Shown here: piece by piece, positions 54,569 to 63,594 of the stretch
Layout: each line of letters starts with the position of its first letter
How positions within the stretch are numbered: position 1 is the first letter of the stretch
Made by a program: the position numbers and the translations under genes
Assembly: GCA_910574965.1 (NCBI GenBank)
Contig: CAJTDB010000002.1
Span: 186,001-250,000, forward strand
Direction: 5' to 3'
DNA: 64,000 nt
Origin: Lachnospiraceae bacterium
Lineage (GTDB): Bacteria; Bacillota; Clostridia; Lachnospirales; Lachnospiraceae
The notes under the pieces: generated by a model
The model's input: the letters and a program-made list of their open reading frames with translations, nothing else
Told to the model about the DNA's origin: nothing
Databases searched by the model: none

Positions 54569-56242
54569 TTATTCTGCCTCCTCTGTTATCTTGGCATCCT
54601 CGGCAGGAGCTTCTTCTCCTGTCTCTTCCGTATGCTCCGCAGGCATTTCTTCTTCCTTAAACTCCGATTCGGTAAGAACCGCCTCCCCATTTTTAGACAC
54701 AATGTCTGCTTCTACTCCATTCCTTAATTTGGAAGACCAGTTGCTGACAACCAGACTGTCCGCTGTCAGACCTTCTTCGATAACTGCCTCTGTATCGCTC
54801 ATCAGTCCTACGGTCACTTCGGTCTTAACAACCTTTCCGTCCTCCACACAATACACATGGGCATTTCCTGCCGTAAAGTAAATCGCATCATAGGGAATCA
54901 GCAGCTTTCCGGTTTCCCGCTCCGTAGTAGCGGATACTTTTACAGATACGCCGTTTGGAAGGGAATCACCGGCGCCTGTCACCGCTGCCTTCACCTGAAA
55001 CAGACGGGTCTGGGGATTGGTCATAGTTCCGATCTCGGTAATCACTCCGTCAAAGGTCTGTCCTTCCCGCTCTACGGTCACATGATCACCTTCTTTAAGA
55101 ACGTTTTTCGCCTTTTCTGCCACCTGGAAAGTGACTGTCATGGACTCTTTATTGGAAATGATATAAGCCGGATTGCCTGCTGCTGCCATACCGTTTTTCT
55201 CCACGCTGACAGACTCCACGATGCCGCTGATAGGAGCAGTCACCGTACAGAAGTCCAACTGCATCTGGGCGGAATCAATCCCGATGGATGCCGCCTGAAG
55301 CTGGCTTGCGCTGACGGCATCGGACTGGGGATAGATCTCATTCTGGGTAATGGAATAGGCTTGCTCGGCCATGTTCAGGTTGTCGCGGATGGTGTCCTGG
55401 CTGCTCTCGATCTGGTCGATGCCGGATTTGATCTGGGTTTTGGTCGTGTTCAATTCTGCAATCTTATTCTGAAGACTGGAGACAGTCTGATTCGCAGCAT
55501 CCAACGGCATCCTAGCCAGGGCTAACTGACCCTGCAGTCCTTCCATTTTCTTCCCCAACTCATCTAATGCAATTCTCGCTGCTTCTTTTTCAGCCTCAGA
55601 GCTATTTAAGCTATCAACCACTCCTTGATTTATGCCAATCTGTTTTTTAACCGCCTCTATTTGCTCATTAATAGGACCTGCTGCTGTATTATATTTCTCT
55701 GTCGCTTCCACGACCCCTTGTTGTGCTTCTGCCAGACCCTGCTTTAATCCTCCGATCCCGCTCCGCACATCGTCCAGATTATCCTCCATCTCATCAATCT
55801 GATCATCCGTCTTCCACAGACTGTCCTTTAGCTGCCGGATCTGCTCCTCCGTCTGATAGTTCTGCAGATCTCTTGCCCCGCCGTTCTGAGCAGTCACACC
55901 GGCCTGGGCTGACTCGTAGGAAGCTCTTGCACTGGCCAACTGAAGCTGCGCCGCTTCATCATCAATCTTAAAGAGCACATCCCCTGCCTGGACCGCATCT
56001 CCCACCGAGAAAAATGTCTCCGTTACTGTCCCCGAAGTTTTCGGAATCACATATACTTGCTCCTGGGGCGTTACATTTCCTATATATGTAGTGTCTACCG
56101 TAAGCTCGCGGGACGTTGGCGTCAGCACTTCAACGGCTACTGCGCTGGCCTCCTGGACCTCTTCCGTACTTTTCCCGCAGGCCGCGGCAGTCATGCTCAG
56201 AGTCACAGCCAGTCCAAGGGCTGCAAGTCTTTTTCTGTTCAT
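54569..56242 (-). CDS. RND efflux membrane-fusion (HlyD-type) lipoprotein
   Basis: 557 residues. Lipobox AAAC (Cys22), lipoyl-like halves (VTPQEQVYVIPKTSGTV and TAPISGIVESV), a very long alpha-helical hairpin (about 90-320), beta-barrel and membrane-proximal domains, and an acidic Glu/Ala-rich tail. It couples the permease to the cell envelope. The hairpin is much longer than in classic adaptors. Its middle, about 55535-55735, is clearly AT-richer than the rest of the gene. Confidence 0.93.
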   Translation of the reverse strand: MNRKRLAALGLAVTLSMTAAACGKSTEEVQEASAVAVEVLTPTSRELTVDTTYIGNVTPQEQVYVIPKTSGTVTETFFSVGDAVQAGDVLFKIDDEAAQLQLASARASYESAQAGVTAQNGGARDLQNYQTEEQIRQLKDSLWKTDDQIDEMEDNLDDVRSGIGGLKQGLAEAQQGVVEATEKYNTAAGPINEQIEAVKKQIGINQGVVDSLNSSEAEKEAARIALDELGKKMEGLQGQLALARMPLDAANQTVSSLQNKIAELNTTKTQIKSGIDQIESSQDTIRDNLNMAEQAYSITQNEIYPQSDAVSASQLQAASIGIDSAQMQLDFCTVTAPISGIVESVSVEKNGMAAAGNPAYIISNKESMTVTFQVAEKAKNVLKEGDHVTVEREGQTFDGVITEIGTMTNPQTRLFQVKAAVTGAGDSLPNGVSVKVSATTERETGKLLIPYDAIYFTAGNAHVYCVEDGKVVKTEVTVGLMSDTEAVIEEGLTADSLVVSNWSSKLRNGVEADIVSKNGEAVLTESEFKEEEMPAEHTEETGEEAPAEDAKITEEAE

Positions 56243-56453
56243 CTGCTCTTTTCCTCCTCATTTTCTTTCTCAATCTCAGTCCTGTACAGATTATGCGATA
56301 ATTTTAAACAGAATATAAATTTCTCCATCTGTCTGTTTTGATTTAACAAATTTTTAACACCCTTCTTTTTTCTTCACTTCACAATCTGTTCACATTCATT
56401 ATATATGATAATAATAAGAAAATAAATCAAAATTCATAATTGAGGTGCGGAAA
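56243..56453. other. Divergent regulatory region (efflux pair / two-component system)
   Basis: AT-rich. Around 56374-56398 are TTCAC direct repeats (TTCACTTCACA, TTCACATTC), a layout typical for OmpR-type regulator binding. A possible plus promoter is TTCACA-16-TATATA. It likely lets the regulator encoded to the right control both directions. Confidence 0.5.
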
Positions 56454-57128
56454 ATGTTTCATATTTTAGTAGTAGAAGACGATCAGATGCTTAATAAGCT
56501 CATCTGCCGGGTACTCACCAAGAACAATTATGAGGTAACTTCTGCCTCAGACGGAGAAGAGGCACTCGCTCTTCTGGACCAGACTTATATCGACCTGATT
56601 ATCACGGACCTGATGATGCCCCGGATGGATGGCTTTGATCTGACGAAAGAACTCAGGGAAAGCGGTTACCAGCTTCCCATCCTCGTCGTCACTGCCAGAG
56701 ATACGTTTCCGGACAAGCTCAAAGGCTTTAAGCTCGGCGTTGACGACTATATGGTAAAACCCATTGACGTAAATGAACTTCTGCTTCGGGTAGAAGCGCT
56801 CCTTAGACGTGCCCGGATTATCTTTGAAAAGAAACTGGAGTTCGATCATGTCTGTCTGGACTACATTAATCTGACCGTAACCATCGACGGACAGTCTCAG
56901 GTGCTGCCCCAGAAAGAGTTCCAGCTTTTGTACAAGCTGCTCTCCTTCCCAAACCATACCTTTACAAGGCAGCAGATTATGGATGAGCTTTGGGGCTATG
57001 ATTCGGAGACAGATATCCGAACGGTAGATGTACATATTAACCGGCTAAGAGACCGTTTTCGGGAAATTCCTTATTTTCAGATTCTGACCGTCCGGGGGCT
57101 GGGCTACAAAGGAATGATTGAGCGATGA
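56454..57128 (+). CDS. OmpR-family response regulator
   Basis: 224 residues from ATG 56454 with GAGGTGCGG upstream (a GTG three codons earlier is possible). Receiver with D9-D10, phosphoacceptor D52 (LIITDLMMPRMDG) and K in MVKPI, winged helix ending ILTVRGLGYKGM. It overlaps the kinase start by 4 bp. Divergent from the RND efflux genes, which are its most likely targets. Confidence 0.95.
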   Translation: MFHILVVEDDQMLNKLICRVLTKNNYEVTSASDGEEALALLDQTYIDLIITDLMMPRMDGFDLTKELRESGYQLPILVVTARDTFPDKLKGFKLGVDDYMVKPIDVNELLLRVEALLRRARIIFEKKLEFDHVCLDYINLTVTIDGQSQVLPQKEFQLLYKLLSFPNHTFTRQQIMDELWGYDSETDIRTVDVHINRLRDRFREIPYFQILTVRGLGYKGMIER

Positions 57129-58168
57129 AACACCGTTTTTATTCCATTTGGTTCCGAATTGTCACTGCATTTTTCTGGATTATGGTCTTTACTTGCTGTG
57201 CGGTCGGACTTTCCGTGCATCTGAGCAACCGTCTGAATCTATGGCGCTTTTTATCCTTTCCGCTGACCAGCCTGCATTTTATCACGCTCCTTGCACTAAT
57301 CAGTATCCTGTTCGGCTCCCTTATCAGCATGTTTGCCCTGCGCCATGTGCTTAATCCCATTATGGAGCTGTCCAAAGCCATGCAGAAAGTAGCCAAAGGA
57401 GACTATACTATCCGGCTGGCCCCTCCGCCTCATGGTCCCAAAAGTGAGATGTATGACCTTTGGAACAGCTTTAATCAGATGGTCCGGGAGCTCGGCAGTA
57501 CAGAGACGCTTCATGCGGACTTTGTATCCAATGTTTCCCATGAATTTAAAACTCCTTTAGCAACCATCAGCGGCTATGCCACTCTTTTGCAGGACGATAC
57601 CCTGACAGCCGAAGAGCGCAGCGAGTACATCAATACCATCATTCAGAGTACAAAGGAACTTTCCCGGATGACCGGCAATATTTTAAGCCTGTCCCGGCTG
57701 GAAAATCAGTCCATCATCAGCGAAAAGGAATCTTTCCAGGTGGATGAACAAATCCGCCGCTGCATCCTTCGGCTGGAACCTCTGTGGTCTGCCCGGAGTC
57801 TCAGCATCTATCCGGAACTGGAACATATTGTCTGGAATGGAAATGTAGAACTAACCGCGCATATATGGAACAATCTTCTGGAAAATGCCATCAAGTTCAC
57901 GCCCCAGGGAGGAAAGATCAGCATTGCAGCGCGGGTGCAGAAGCCCTGGCTTATAGTTACCTTCCAGGATTCCGGCATCGGTATGTCAGCAGAAGTACAG
58001 GCACATATTTTTGATAAATTTTATCAGGGAGATACTTCCCACAAGAAAAAGGGCAGCGGTCTTGGACTCGCACTGGTCCATAAGATCGTCACCCTTTACG
58101 GCGGGCTGATCCAGGTGGACAGCCAGCCGGATTGCGGAAGCACGTTTACGATTCTGCTTCCAATGTAA
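57125..58168 (+). CDS. Sensor histidine kinase with HAMP domain
   Basis: 347 residues. Two N-terminal membrane helices (about 12-32 and 45-70) with a short external loop, HAMP, phosphoacceptor His in DFVSNVSHEFKTPLATI and ATPase boxes NLLENAIKFTP, DSGIGM and KGSGLGLALV. It phosphorylates the regulator encoded just before. The last 23 bp overlap the end of glgB on the other strand, with no terminator between them. Confidence 0.95.
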   Translation: MKHRFYSIWFRIVTAFFWIMVFTCCAVGLSVHLSNRLNLWRFLSFPLTSLHFITLLALISILFGSLISMFALRHVLNPIMELSKAMQKVAKGDYTIRLAPPPHGPKSEMYDLWNSFNQMVRELGSTETLHADFVSNVSHEFKTPLATISGYATLLQDDTLTAEERSEYINTIIQSTKELSRMTGNILSLSRLENQSIISEKESFQVDEQIRRCILRLEPLWSARSLSIYPELEHIVWNGNVELTAHIWNNLLENAIKFTPQGGKISIAARVQKPWLIVTFQDSGIGMSAEVQAHIFDKFYQGDTSHKKKGSGLGLALVHKIVTLYGGLIQVDSQPDCGSTFTILLPM

Positions 58169-59990
58169 GTTTTTTTCCTGTTTTTTGTACTCCTTTTACC
58201 TTAAAAATCCTTGCGCTAAAAGGCGGCAGATCCACTATCAGGGTATGCGGCCTTTTCTTATGCGGCTTCTCTTCCACCCGCCAGGTCGCATCTGTCTCCT
58301 TGGTATTGCCTCCGTACTGCTCCCAGTCCGTATGCAAAAGCTCTTCCAGCTCGTACCGCATGGGCAGTCCCACCTTAAAATCCTTCCAGAACTGATCGGA
58401 CAGGTTCATAACCATAAGAATCGTCTCGCCGGATGCACGTCTCTCATATGCGTAAGTCACATAATCCGCCGCATCCACTTCGAGCCACTCAAAACATTCG
58501 GAATTGTACTCTCCGTCATGAAGGGCCGGCTCTGACAGATACAGATTGGACAGCCGCTCATAAAAATGATGAAAAGCATCATGAAGCGGATACTTCAAAA
58601 GCTCCCAGTCCTGCTCCCGGTTCTCGTCCCACTCCCGGAACTGGCCAAATTCATTTCCCATAAAATTCAGCTTCTTTCCAGGATGTGTATAAAGATAAGT
58701 ATAAAAGGCTTTTGCCTGGGGGAATTTCAGGTCATAGTCCCCCCACATTTTCTGAATAATGGTCGCTTTCCCATGCACCACTTCGTCATGAGAGAAGGGC
58801 AGCAAAAAGAGATCACTGTAAAAATACATCATGGAAAAACTCAGTTTATGATAATCATAAGGCCGGTACACCGGCGCTGTCTGGAAAAAGCGAAGGGTAT
58901 CATTCATAAAACCCATATCCCATTTGTAGTCAAACCCAAGCCCGTCATACTCTGTAGGTGCTGTAACCTTGGGGAAATCCGTGGAATCCTCCGCCATAAG
59001 CATAACCGCCGGATGCCGTTTGTGTAAACCAGCGTTCATATTCCGCAGAAATTCCACCGCTTTTTCATTGACTCCTCTGGCCGGATCTCCGTTCCAGTAG
59101 ATGGCACGGCTGATAGCGTCCATACGGATGCCGTCAAAGTGAAACTCTGTCAGCCAGTAATCTGCCGCCGACTGCAAAAAGCTCCTCACTTCTCCCCGGC
59201 TGTGCATAAAATTCATAGTCCCCCACTCGCTGTAGGCTGTGTCCGGATGGGGAAATTCATAGAGCGGCGTTCCGTCAAAGTTCAGCAGTCCATAGTCATC
59301 CATTGCAAAATGCACCGGCACAAAATCGGTGATTACGCCAATCCCGTTCTGGTGGCATCGGTCCACTAACGCTTTCAACTGCCGGGGACTCCCATATCTG
59401 GATGTAGGCGCGAAAAATCCCGTGTTTTGATAGCCCCAGGAACAGTCCGCCGGATGCTCGGACAGGGGCAGAAACTCGATATAATTAAATCCCATCTTTT
59501 TCAGATATGGAATCAGAATATCTCCAAGTTCCTCATACGTATACCAGGAGCCATCCTCCTTTTTCCGAAAAGAACCTGCATGTACTTCATATATGTTCAT
59601 CGGACGGTTGTAGTTCTTGTCCCTCTTTGCCATCCACGCCTGATCCTGAAAAGAGTAAGTCCGGTCCACAATTCTGGATGCAAATCCCGGACGCAGCTCC
59701 ATAAGCATCCCATAAGGGTCACAGTGCATGGTCCCTTTCCCCTGCTGATTTGTAATGCAGTATTTATAATACATCCCTGCCTGGGCTTTTGGAACTGTAC
59801 AGGTAAATACTCCGGGATATTCTCCCTGCTTTAATTCCTGCAACTCCCAGTTATTAAAATCTCCTTGCAGCTCCACTTTCTTTGCATGAGGCGCATAGAT
59901 CCGGAAAACTGTGCCGCCCTTCTCCATATGCGCTCCAAAATATTCATAAGCATCAAATACACCGCCGCTCAAAAATTTCTGAAAGTCCAT
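58146..59990 (-). CDS. glgB: 1,4-alpha-glucan branching enzyme (GH13)
   Basis: 614 residues from ATG 59990; a 35-codon extension upstream crosses the promoter. N-terminal CBM48 (GTVFRIYAPHAKKVELQGDFNNW), barrel with catalytic Asp in FDGIRMDAISRAIYW, Glu in LMAEDSTDFP and FSHDEVVHGKATI. It makes alpha-1,6 branches in glycogen. It is convergent with the kinase gene and ends inside it. Confidence 0.97.
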   Translation of the reverse strand: MDFQKFLSGGVFDAYEYFGAHMEKGGTVFRIYAPHAKKVELQGDFNNWELQELKQGEYPGVFTCTVPKAQAGMYYKYCITNQQGKGTMHCDPYGMLMELRPGFASRIVDRTYSFQDQAWMAKRDKNYNRPMNIYEVHAGSFRKKEDGSWYTYEELGDILIPYLKKMGFNYIEFLPLSEHPADCSWGYQNTGFFAPTSRYGSPRQLKALVDRCHQNGIGVITDFVPVHFAMDDYGLLNFDGTPLYEFPHPDTAYSEWGTMNFMHSRGEVRSFLQSAADYWLTEFHFDGIRMDAISRAIYWNGDPARGVNEKAVEFLRNMNAGLHKRHPAVMLMAEDSTDFPKVTAPTEYDGLGFDYKWDMGFMNDTLRFFQTAPVYRPYDYHKLSFSMMYFYSDLFLLPFSHDEVVHGKATIIQKMWGDYDLKFPQAKAFYTYLYTHPGKKLNFMGNEFGQFREWDENREQDWELLKYPLHDAFHHFYERLSNLYLSEPALHDGEYNSECFEWLEVDAADYVTYAYERRASGETILMVMNLSDQFWKDFKVGLPMRYELEELLHTDWEQYGGNTKETDATWRVEEKPHKKRPHTLIVDLPPFSARIFKVKGVQKTGKKLTLEAES

Positions 59991-60021
59991 ACTGTTTCTC
60001 CCATCCTGTCGCTTTTTTTCT

Positions 60022-60050
60022 ATCTTATCTGAAATCAGAGAAATTTTCAA
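60022..60050 (-). promoter_or_regulatory. Sigma-A promoter of glgB
   Basis: Minus strand: -35 TTGAAA, 17-bp spacer, -10 TAAGAT, about 30 bp upstream of the start. Confidence 0.7.
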
Positions 60051-60126
60051 GATGTCGGAGCAAAAAAATGAACGATGGACAGTTTTATTTTTCATTCTGC
60101 CGGAAGATCGTCTGCTGCTGTACTCC

Positions 60127-60627
60127 TTATTTCTTCAGACGTACTCTCTTCTGCACCTCACCGGCCACGATTCCGATCAGCATTCCCGTAATCAGCCCTG
60201 CCGCCAGAAGTACCGGCCCGTAATAGAGCAGGCTTTTCGTTTCCAGAACAAGCACAGCCGTCAGAAGCTGTCCCGCATTGTGCGTCACCCCGCCGATGAT
60301 GCTCACCCCGGTCATGCTGAATCTGCCGCTCTTTTTTGCCCCATACATACAGACAAAGCTCAAAGATGCCCCTGCCAGACTGTACAAAATCATGGACAAA
60401 TTTCCGAACAGAAACCCCGACAGCAGTATTCGTATGCCGTTTACCGCCAGGGCATCCGCCGGCCCCAGGGCATATAGTGCCCAGACAATCATCAAATTGG
60501 CAAGACCAAGCTTTATCCCCGGAATCCCAATGGGAACCGGGATCAGAAGCTCGATATAGCCGGCGGTCAGCGCCAGTGCGGTCAGAAGCCCCAACTGCGC
60601 CAGATGCTGTGTTTTTCTCCTTTTCAT
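60127..60627 (-). CDS. Gx transporter / heptaprenyl-diphosphate-synthase component I-like membrane protein
   Basis: 166 residues, five to six membrane helices, with VPIGIPGIKLGLANLMIVWALY, the hallmark of the ECF-S-like Gx family once named Hpre_diP_synt_I. The transported compound is not known; older naming as a prenyl-diphosphate synthase subunit is likely misleading. It is preceded by the TerD terminator, so it may be expressed from its own promoter. Confidence 0.85.
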   Translation of the reverse strand: MKRRKTQHLAQLGLLTALALTAGYIELLIPVPIGIPGIKLGLANLMIVWALYALGPADALAVNGIRILLSGFLFGNLSMILYSLAGASLSFVCMYGAKKSGRFSMTGVSIIGGVTHNAGQLLTAVLVLETKSLLYYGPVLLAAGLITGMLIGIVAGEVQKRVRLKK

Positions 60628-60649
60628 ATATTCTCACGCCCCATTCCGT

Positions 60650-60688
60650 AAAAAAGGAACCGGCATCCCATGACACCCGTTCCTTTTT
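60650..60688 (-). terminator. Terminator after TerD gene
   Basis: Minus-strand AAAAAGGAAC pairs with GTTCCTTTTTT, with an inner GGTGTC/GATGCC stem. A strong T-tract follows. Confidence 0.9.
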
Positions 60689-60696
60689 GTTCGGCT

Positions 60697-61293
60697 TTAT
60701 TTCCGTCCTGCTCTCCAGCGAAGCCCCCATCCAAAAGCTCTGTCCAGATCTTCATGTCCCTGATAAAACTGTACAATCTTCTCTACACTGAACGTCTCAT
60801 CATTCACATTTTCCAGAAGTGCCAGACCGCACATCTTATTGGAAGAATTGAACGTGTCCATCTTCACGATCAGATCCTCGGCACCCGGATACTTCAGCGT
60901 GACCGTCGCATCAGCCTGCTTCCAGTTAGCTACACCTTCATAGATAAACGTATATACCAGAATTCTCTGAATATTCTTGATCTCATTTCCGTTAATGCGC
61001 AGATTCTCTCCTGCTGCCGCAGCCCCGGTCCGGTCATCTCCGTCCAGTGCCACAAACGGCGGATGATTCAGAGAACCGAACGCATTCCCAAGTGCCTGTA
61101 CCGCGCCTTTGCTTCCGTCCTTCAATTCAAAAAGACAGCCCAGATCCAGATCGATGCCGGAGGACAGAAGACCTGCAAGAAATCCCTTCGGCTTTGCATT
61201 CCAGTTCAGATTCACCAGAATCTCTCCCAGCCCTGCAGACGGGGAACTTTTCTTCAGACTGACTTTCTGTCCCTTTTGTAGATTGATTGCCAT
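60697..61293 (-). CDS. TerD-family (tellurite-resistance-like) protein
   Basis: 198 residues. MAINLQKGQKVSLKK, LVNLNWN, DLDLGCLFEL and VALDGDDRTG are TerD family landmarks, including the Ca-binding acidic loops. TerD proteins bind calcium and are tied to membrane-stress and chemical-resistance systems. It lies 14 bp after the rhomboid gene. No other ter genes are here. Confidence 0.93.
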   Translation of the reverse strand: MAINLQKGQKVSLKKSSPSAGLGEILVNLNWNAKPKGFLAGLLSSGIDLDLGCLFELKDGSKGAVQALGNAFGSLNHPPFVALDGDDRTGAAAAGENLRINGNEIKNIQRILVYTFIYEGVANWKQADATVTLKYPGAEDLIVKMDTFNSSNKMCGLALLENVNDETFSVEKIVQFYQGHEDLDRAFGWGLRWRAGRK

Positions 61294-61307
61294 GTTGCTT
61301 TACCTCC

Positions 61308-61913
61308 TCAATATCTGTTCATTTTATTTTTATTCATCACATATCCAAGACCGGCCCCTACCAGTCCGCCCAGGATATGCGTCAGATTAGAGACATTATC
61401 CTGTACAAAAATCCCCTGGTAGATCTGTTCCCCCAGATAGATCAGCGCCACCAGTATAAAAGTCAGCGGAATCTCCCCTTCCTTAAGGCTCGTAAAAGAG
61501 GACAGCAGAATCAGGGCAAACACAACCCCGCTGGCACCTAAGAGCTGCACCCGCGGGAAAAAGGCAAAGTTCACGATCCCTGTCACAAGAGCCGTAGACA
61601 GGATCACAAACAGCATATTGGAAGAGCCGTACTTCTCTTCCAGAAGCGGTCCTACCACCAGGATCAGCATGATATTTCCAAGAAAATGCTCCCAGCCCGC
61701 ATGGCCGAATACATGACCGGCAAACCGGACATAAGTGGCCGGATTAAGCAGGGAGGAACGGTAAACGCTGAAAAAAAGATCCGTCGTCTTCCCTTTTGTA
61801 ACCAGACCTAAGAGCAGGGAGATCAGACAGATGATCGTAAATGTCAGGATCACCGGAGAATTAAAAGAAACTTTCACTTTGGATGAACCTGATCTTGGAT
61901 AACCCGATTTCAT
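61308..61913 (-). CDS. Rhomboid-family intramembrane serine protease
   Basis: 201 residues from ATG 61913 with GGAGG upstream. Six membrane helices; HAGWEHFLGNIMLI carries the conserved Asn/His, LLGASGVVFAL the catalytic Ser and LTHILGGLVGAGLGY the catalytic His. It cleaves membrane proteins within the bilayer; the substrate is unknown. Operon with TerD. Confidence 0.94.
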   Translation of the reverse strand: MKSGYPRSGSSKVKVSFNSPVILTFTIICLISLLLGLVTKGKTTDLFFSVYRSSLLNPATYVRFAGHVFGHAGWEHFLGNIMLILVVGPLLEEKYGSSNMLFVILSTALVTGIVNFAFFPRVQLLGASGVVFALILLSSFTSLKEGEIPLTFILVALIYLGEQIYQGIFVQDNVSNLTHILGGLVGAGLGYVMNKNKMNRY

Positions 61914-61942
61914 GCAGCACACCTCCAGATTTGCTTTGTATC

Positions 61943-61972
61943 ATTATACCACATTTTTAGCTGTTTCCGCAA
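61943..61972 (-). promoter_or_regulatory. Promoter of rhomboid-TerD operon
   Basis: Minus strand: -35 TTGCGG, 18-bp spacer, extended -10 TGGTATAAT. Confidence 0.75.
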
Positions 61973-62031
61973 TAAGGAATCGGGAATTCGTCAGGATTCG
62001 ATAAAGGAAGCTCCCTAAAGCGTTCGTTTTT

Positions 62032-63378
62032 CTAGTCCGCTTTTCCAGCCTGTCTTTCCAGTCTTTTTCTGCAGTAGAAAAAGGCCGGGATCAGGAAGAG
62101 ATCCGCAAAAATCCAGGCAAGGGGATGGGCCAGACAGATTCCGGTAAAGCCTGTTTTTCCCGCAATGACCGTAGCGGCCAGGATGCGGGCGATCATCTCC
62201 ATAGCGCCGGAAGTAATAGCAAAAACGGAAAAGCCCATTCCCTGAATTGTAAAACGCACCGTATTCACCAAAGTAAGCAGACAGTAGCCGCCGGTGCAGC
62301 AGAGCAGAAACCGATAGGCATAGGCAATGATCTCTGCTTCTTTGGCATCCATAAACAGAAGCACCAGACGCTGTCCGGTCAAAAGGGCCAGCAGAAAACA
62401 GCCTGCAGATACGACAAATCCTGCAAGAGATGCCTGCAAAAGCCCCTTCCCAATCCGATCCAGACGGCCGGCGCCCATGTTCTGGCCGGCATAAGGCGCC
62501 ATAGTCTGGCCCAGGGCTTCCACCGGGCTGGCTATGAAGGCATTGATCTTCTGAGCCGCTGTGACACCGGCTACGACAGACGCCCCCATACCGTTAATGG
62601 CAGTTTGAAGAACCAGCGTTCCGATGGCGGTCACCGAATACTGCAGTCCCATGGGAATTCCCATAAAGCAGAGACGTTTTATATACTTTCCGTCCGGCTT
62701 CCACTCTTCTTTTGAAGCTTTCAGGATCAGATATTTTTTCCGCATGTACAGAAGGCAGATTCCGCCGGAAACGCCCTGGGAGATGACCGTCGCCAGAGCC
62801 GGACCTTCCACGTTCATATGCAGTACAAGAATAGACACAAAGTCCAGTCCGATATTCAAAACCGATGAGACAGCCAGAAAGATAACCGGCGTTCTGCTGT
62901 CTCCCAGGGACCGGATGACAGCCGCCAGAAGGTTATACAAAAAAGTACAGGGAATCCCGCAAAAAACAATAAATATGTAAATGTATGCATATTCAAAGAT
63001 TTCCGCCGGCGTATTCATCAACTGCAGAACCGGACGGCAAAGGGCTGCCACAGCGATTGTCATAAGAACGGAAAATCCTATGGCAAGCCATGCACTGTTG
63101 GTCACGAACCGGCGCAGACGGCTTTCCTCCTTGGCACCGAACATTTGTGCGACCGGAATGGCAAATCCATTGCACACGCCCATGCAGAAACCGATAACCA
63201 TAAAATTTAAAGAGGATGTGGAACCCACGCCGGCCAGAGGATTTACCCCCAGATACTGCCCGACGATAATTGTATCCACCATACTGTAAAACTGCTGAAA
63301 TAACAATCCCAGAAACATGGGAACGGCAAAGCCGATAATCAGCCTGACCGGAGAACCGGCCGTCATGTCTTTTGTCAT
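62032..63378 (-). CDS. MATE-family multidrug exporter
   Basis: 448 residues, 12 membrane helices in two halves. IGFAVPMFLGLLFQQFYSMVDTIIVGQYLG is the family N-terminus and LGQTMAPYAGQNMGAGRLDR the mid-loop motif. It exports cationic drugs or metabolites with Na+ or H+. Its message has an unusual leader of about 330 nt made of three tandem palindromes behind a consensus promoter, with AGGAG from the last repeat as its ribosome binding site. Confidence 0.95.
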   Translation of the reverse strand: MTKDMTAGSPVRLIIGFAVPMFLGLLFQQFYSMVDTIIVGQYLGVNPLAGVGSTSSLNFMVIGFCMGVCNGFAIPVAQMFGAKEESRLRRFVTNSAWLAIGFSVLMTIAVAALCRPVLQLMNTPAEIFEYAYIYIFIVFCGIPCTFLYNLLAAVIRSLGDSRTPVIFLAVSSVLNIGLDFVSILVLHMNVEGPALATVISQGVSGGICLLYMRKKYLILKASKEEWKPDGKYIKRLCFMGIPMGLQYSVTAIGTLVLQTAINGMGASVVAGVTAAQKINAFIASPVEALGQTMAPYAGQNMGAGRLDRIGKGLLQASLAGFVVSAGCFLLALLTGQRLVLLFMDAKEAEIIAYAYRFLLCCTGGYCLLTLVNTVRFTIQGMGFSVFAITSGAMEMIARILAATVIAGKTGFTGICLAHPLAWIFADLFLIPAFFYCRKRLERQAGKAD

Positions 63379-63389
63379 ATTTGTCTCCT

Positions 63390-63494
63390 ATTATAGTTCC
63401 GCATCTTGTTCAAACATCCCCATTGGCTGGAAAGATATTCATCCCCTCCGCGGCTGAATTTCTTTCCGGGGATGTTTGCACAAGCTGCTGTTTT
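63390..63494 (-). repeat. Leader palindrome H1 (MATE)
   Basis: Minus strand: CTTGTGCAAACATCCCC pairs with GGGGATGTTTGAACAAG, inner GGAAAGAAATTCA with TGAATATCTTTCC, loop near GCCGCGGAGGGGA and bulge AGCCAAT. It ends GCGGAACTATAATAGGAG. Confidence 0.95.
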
Positions 63495-63594
63495 AGTTCC
63501 GCATCTTGTTCAAACATCCCCATTGGCTGGAAAAATATTCATCCCCTCCGCGGCTGAATATCTTTCCGGGGATGTTTGCACAAGCTGCTGTTTT
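63495..63594 (-). repeat. Leader palindrome H2 (tandem)
   Basis: Second 100-bp copy, with only a few substitutions relative to H1 in the inner stem (GGAAAGATATTCA with TGAATATTTTTCC). The junction reads GGAACTAAAACAGC. Confidence 0.95.

Noticed and set aside
9061-63400. TATAAT inside the leader end (AACTATAATAGGAG) as a -10 promoter box
   Set aside because: Some copies read TTTAAT or GATAAT, no -35 element is conserved at the right distance, and the start codon would be too close.
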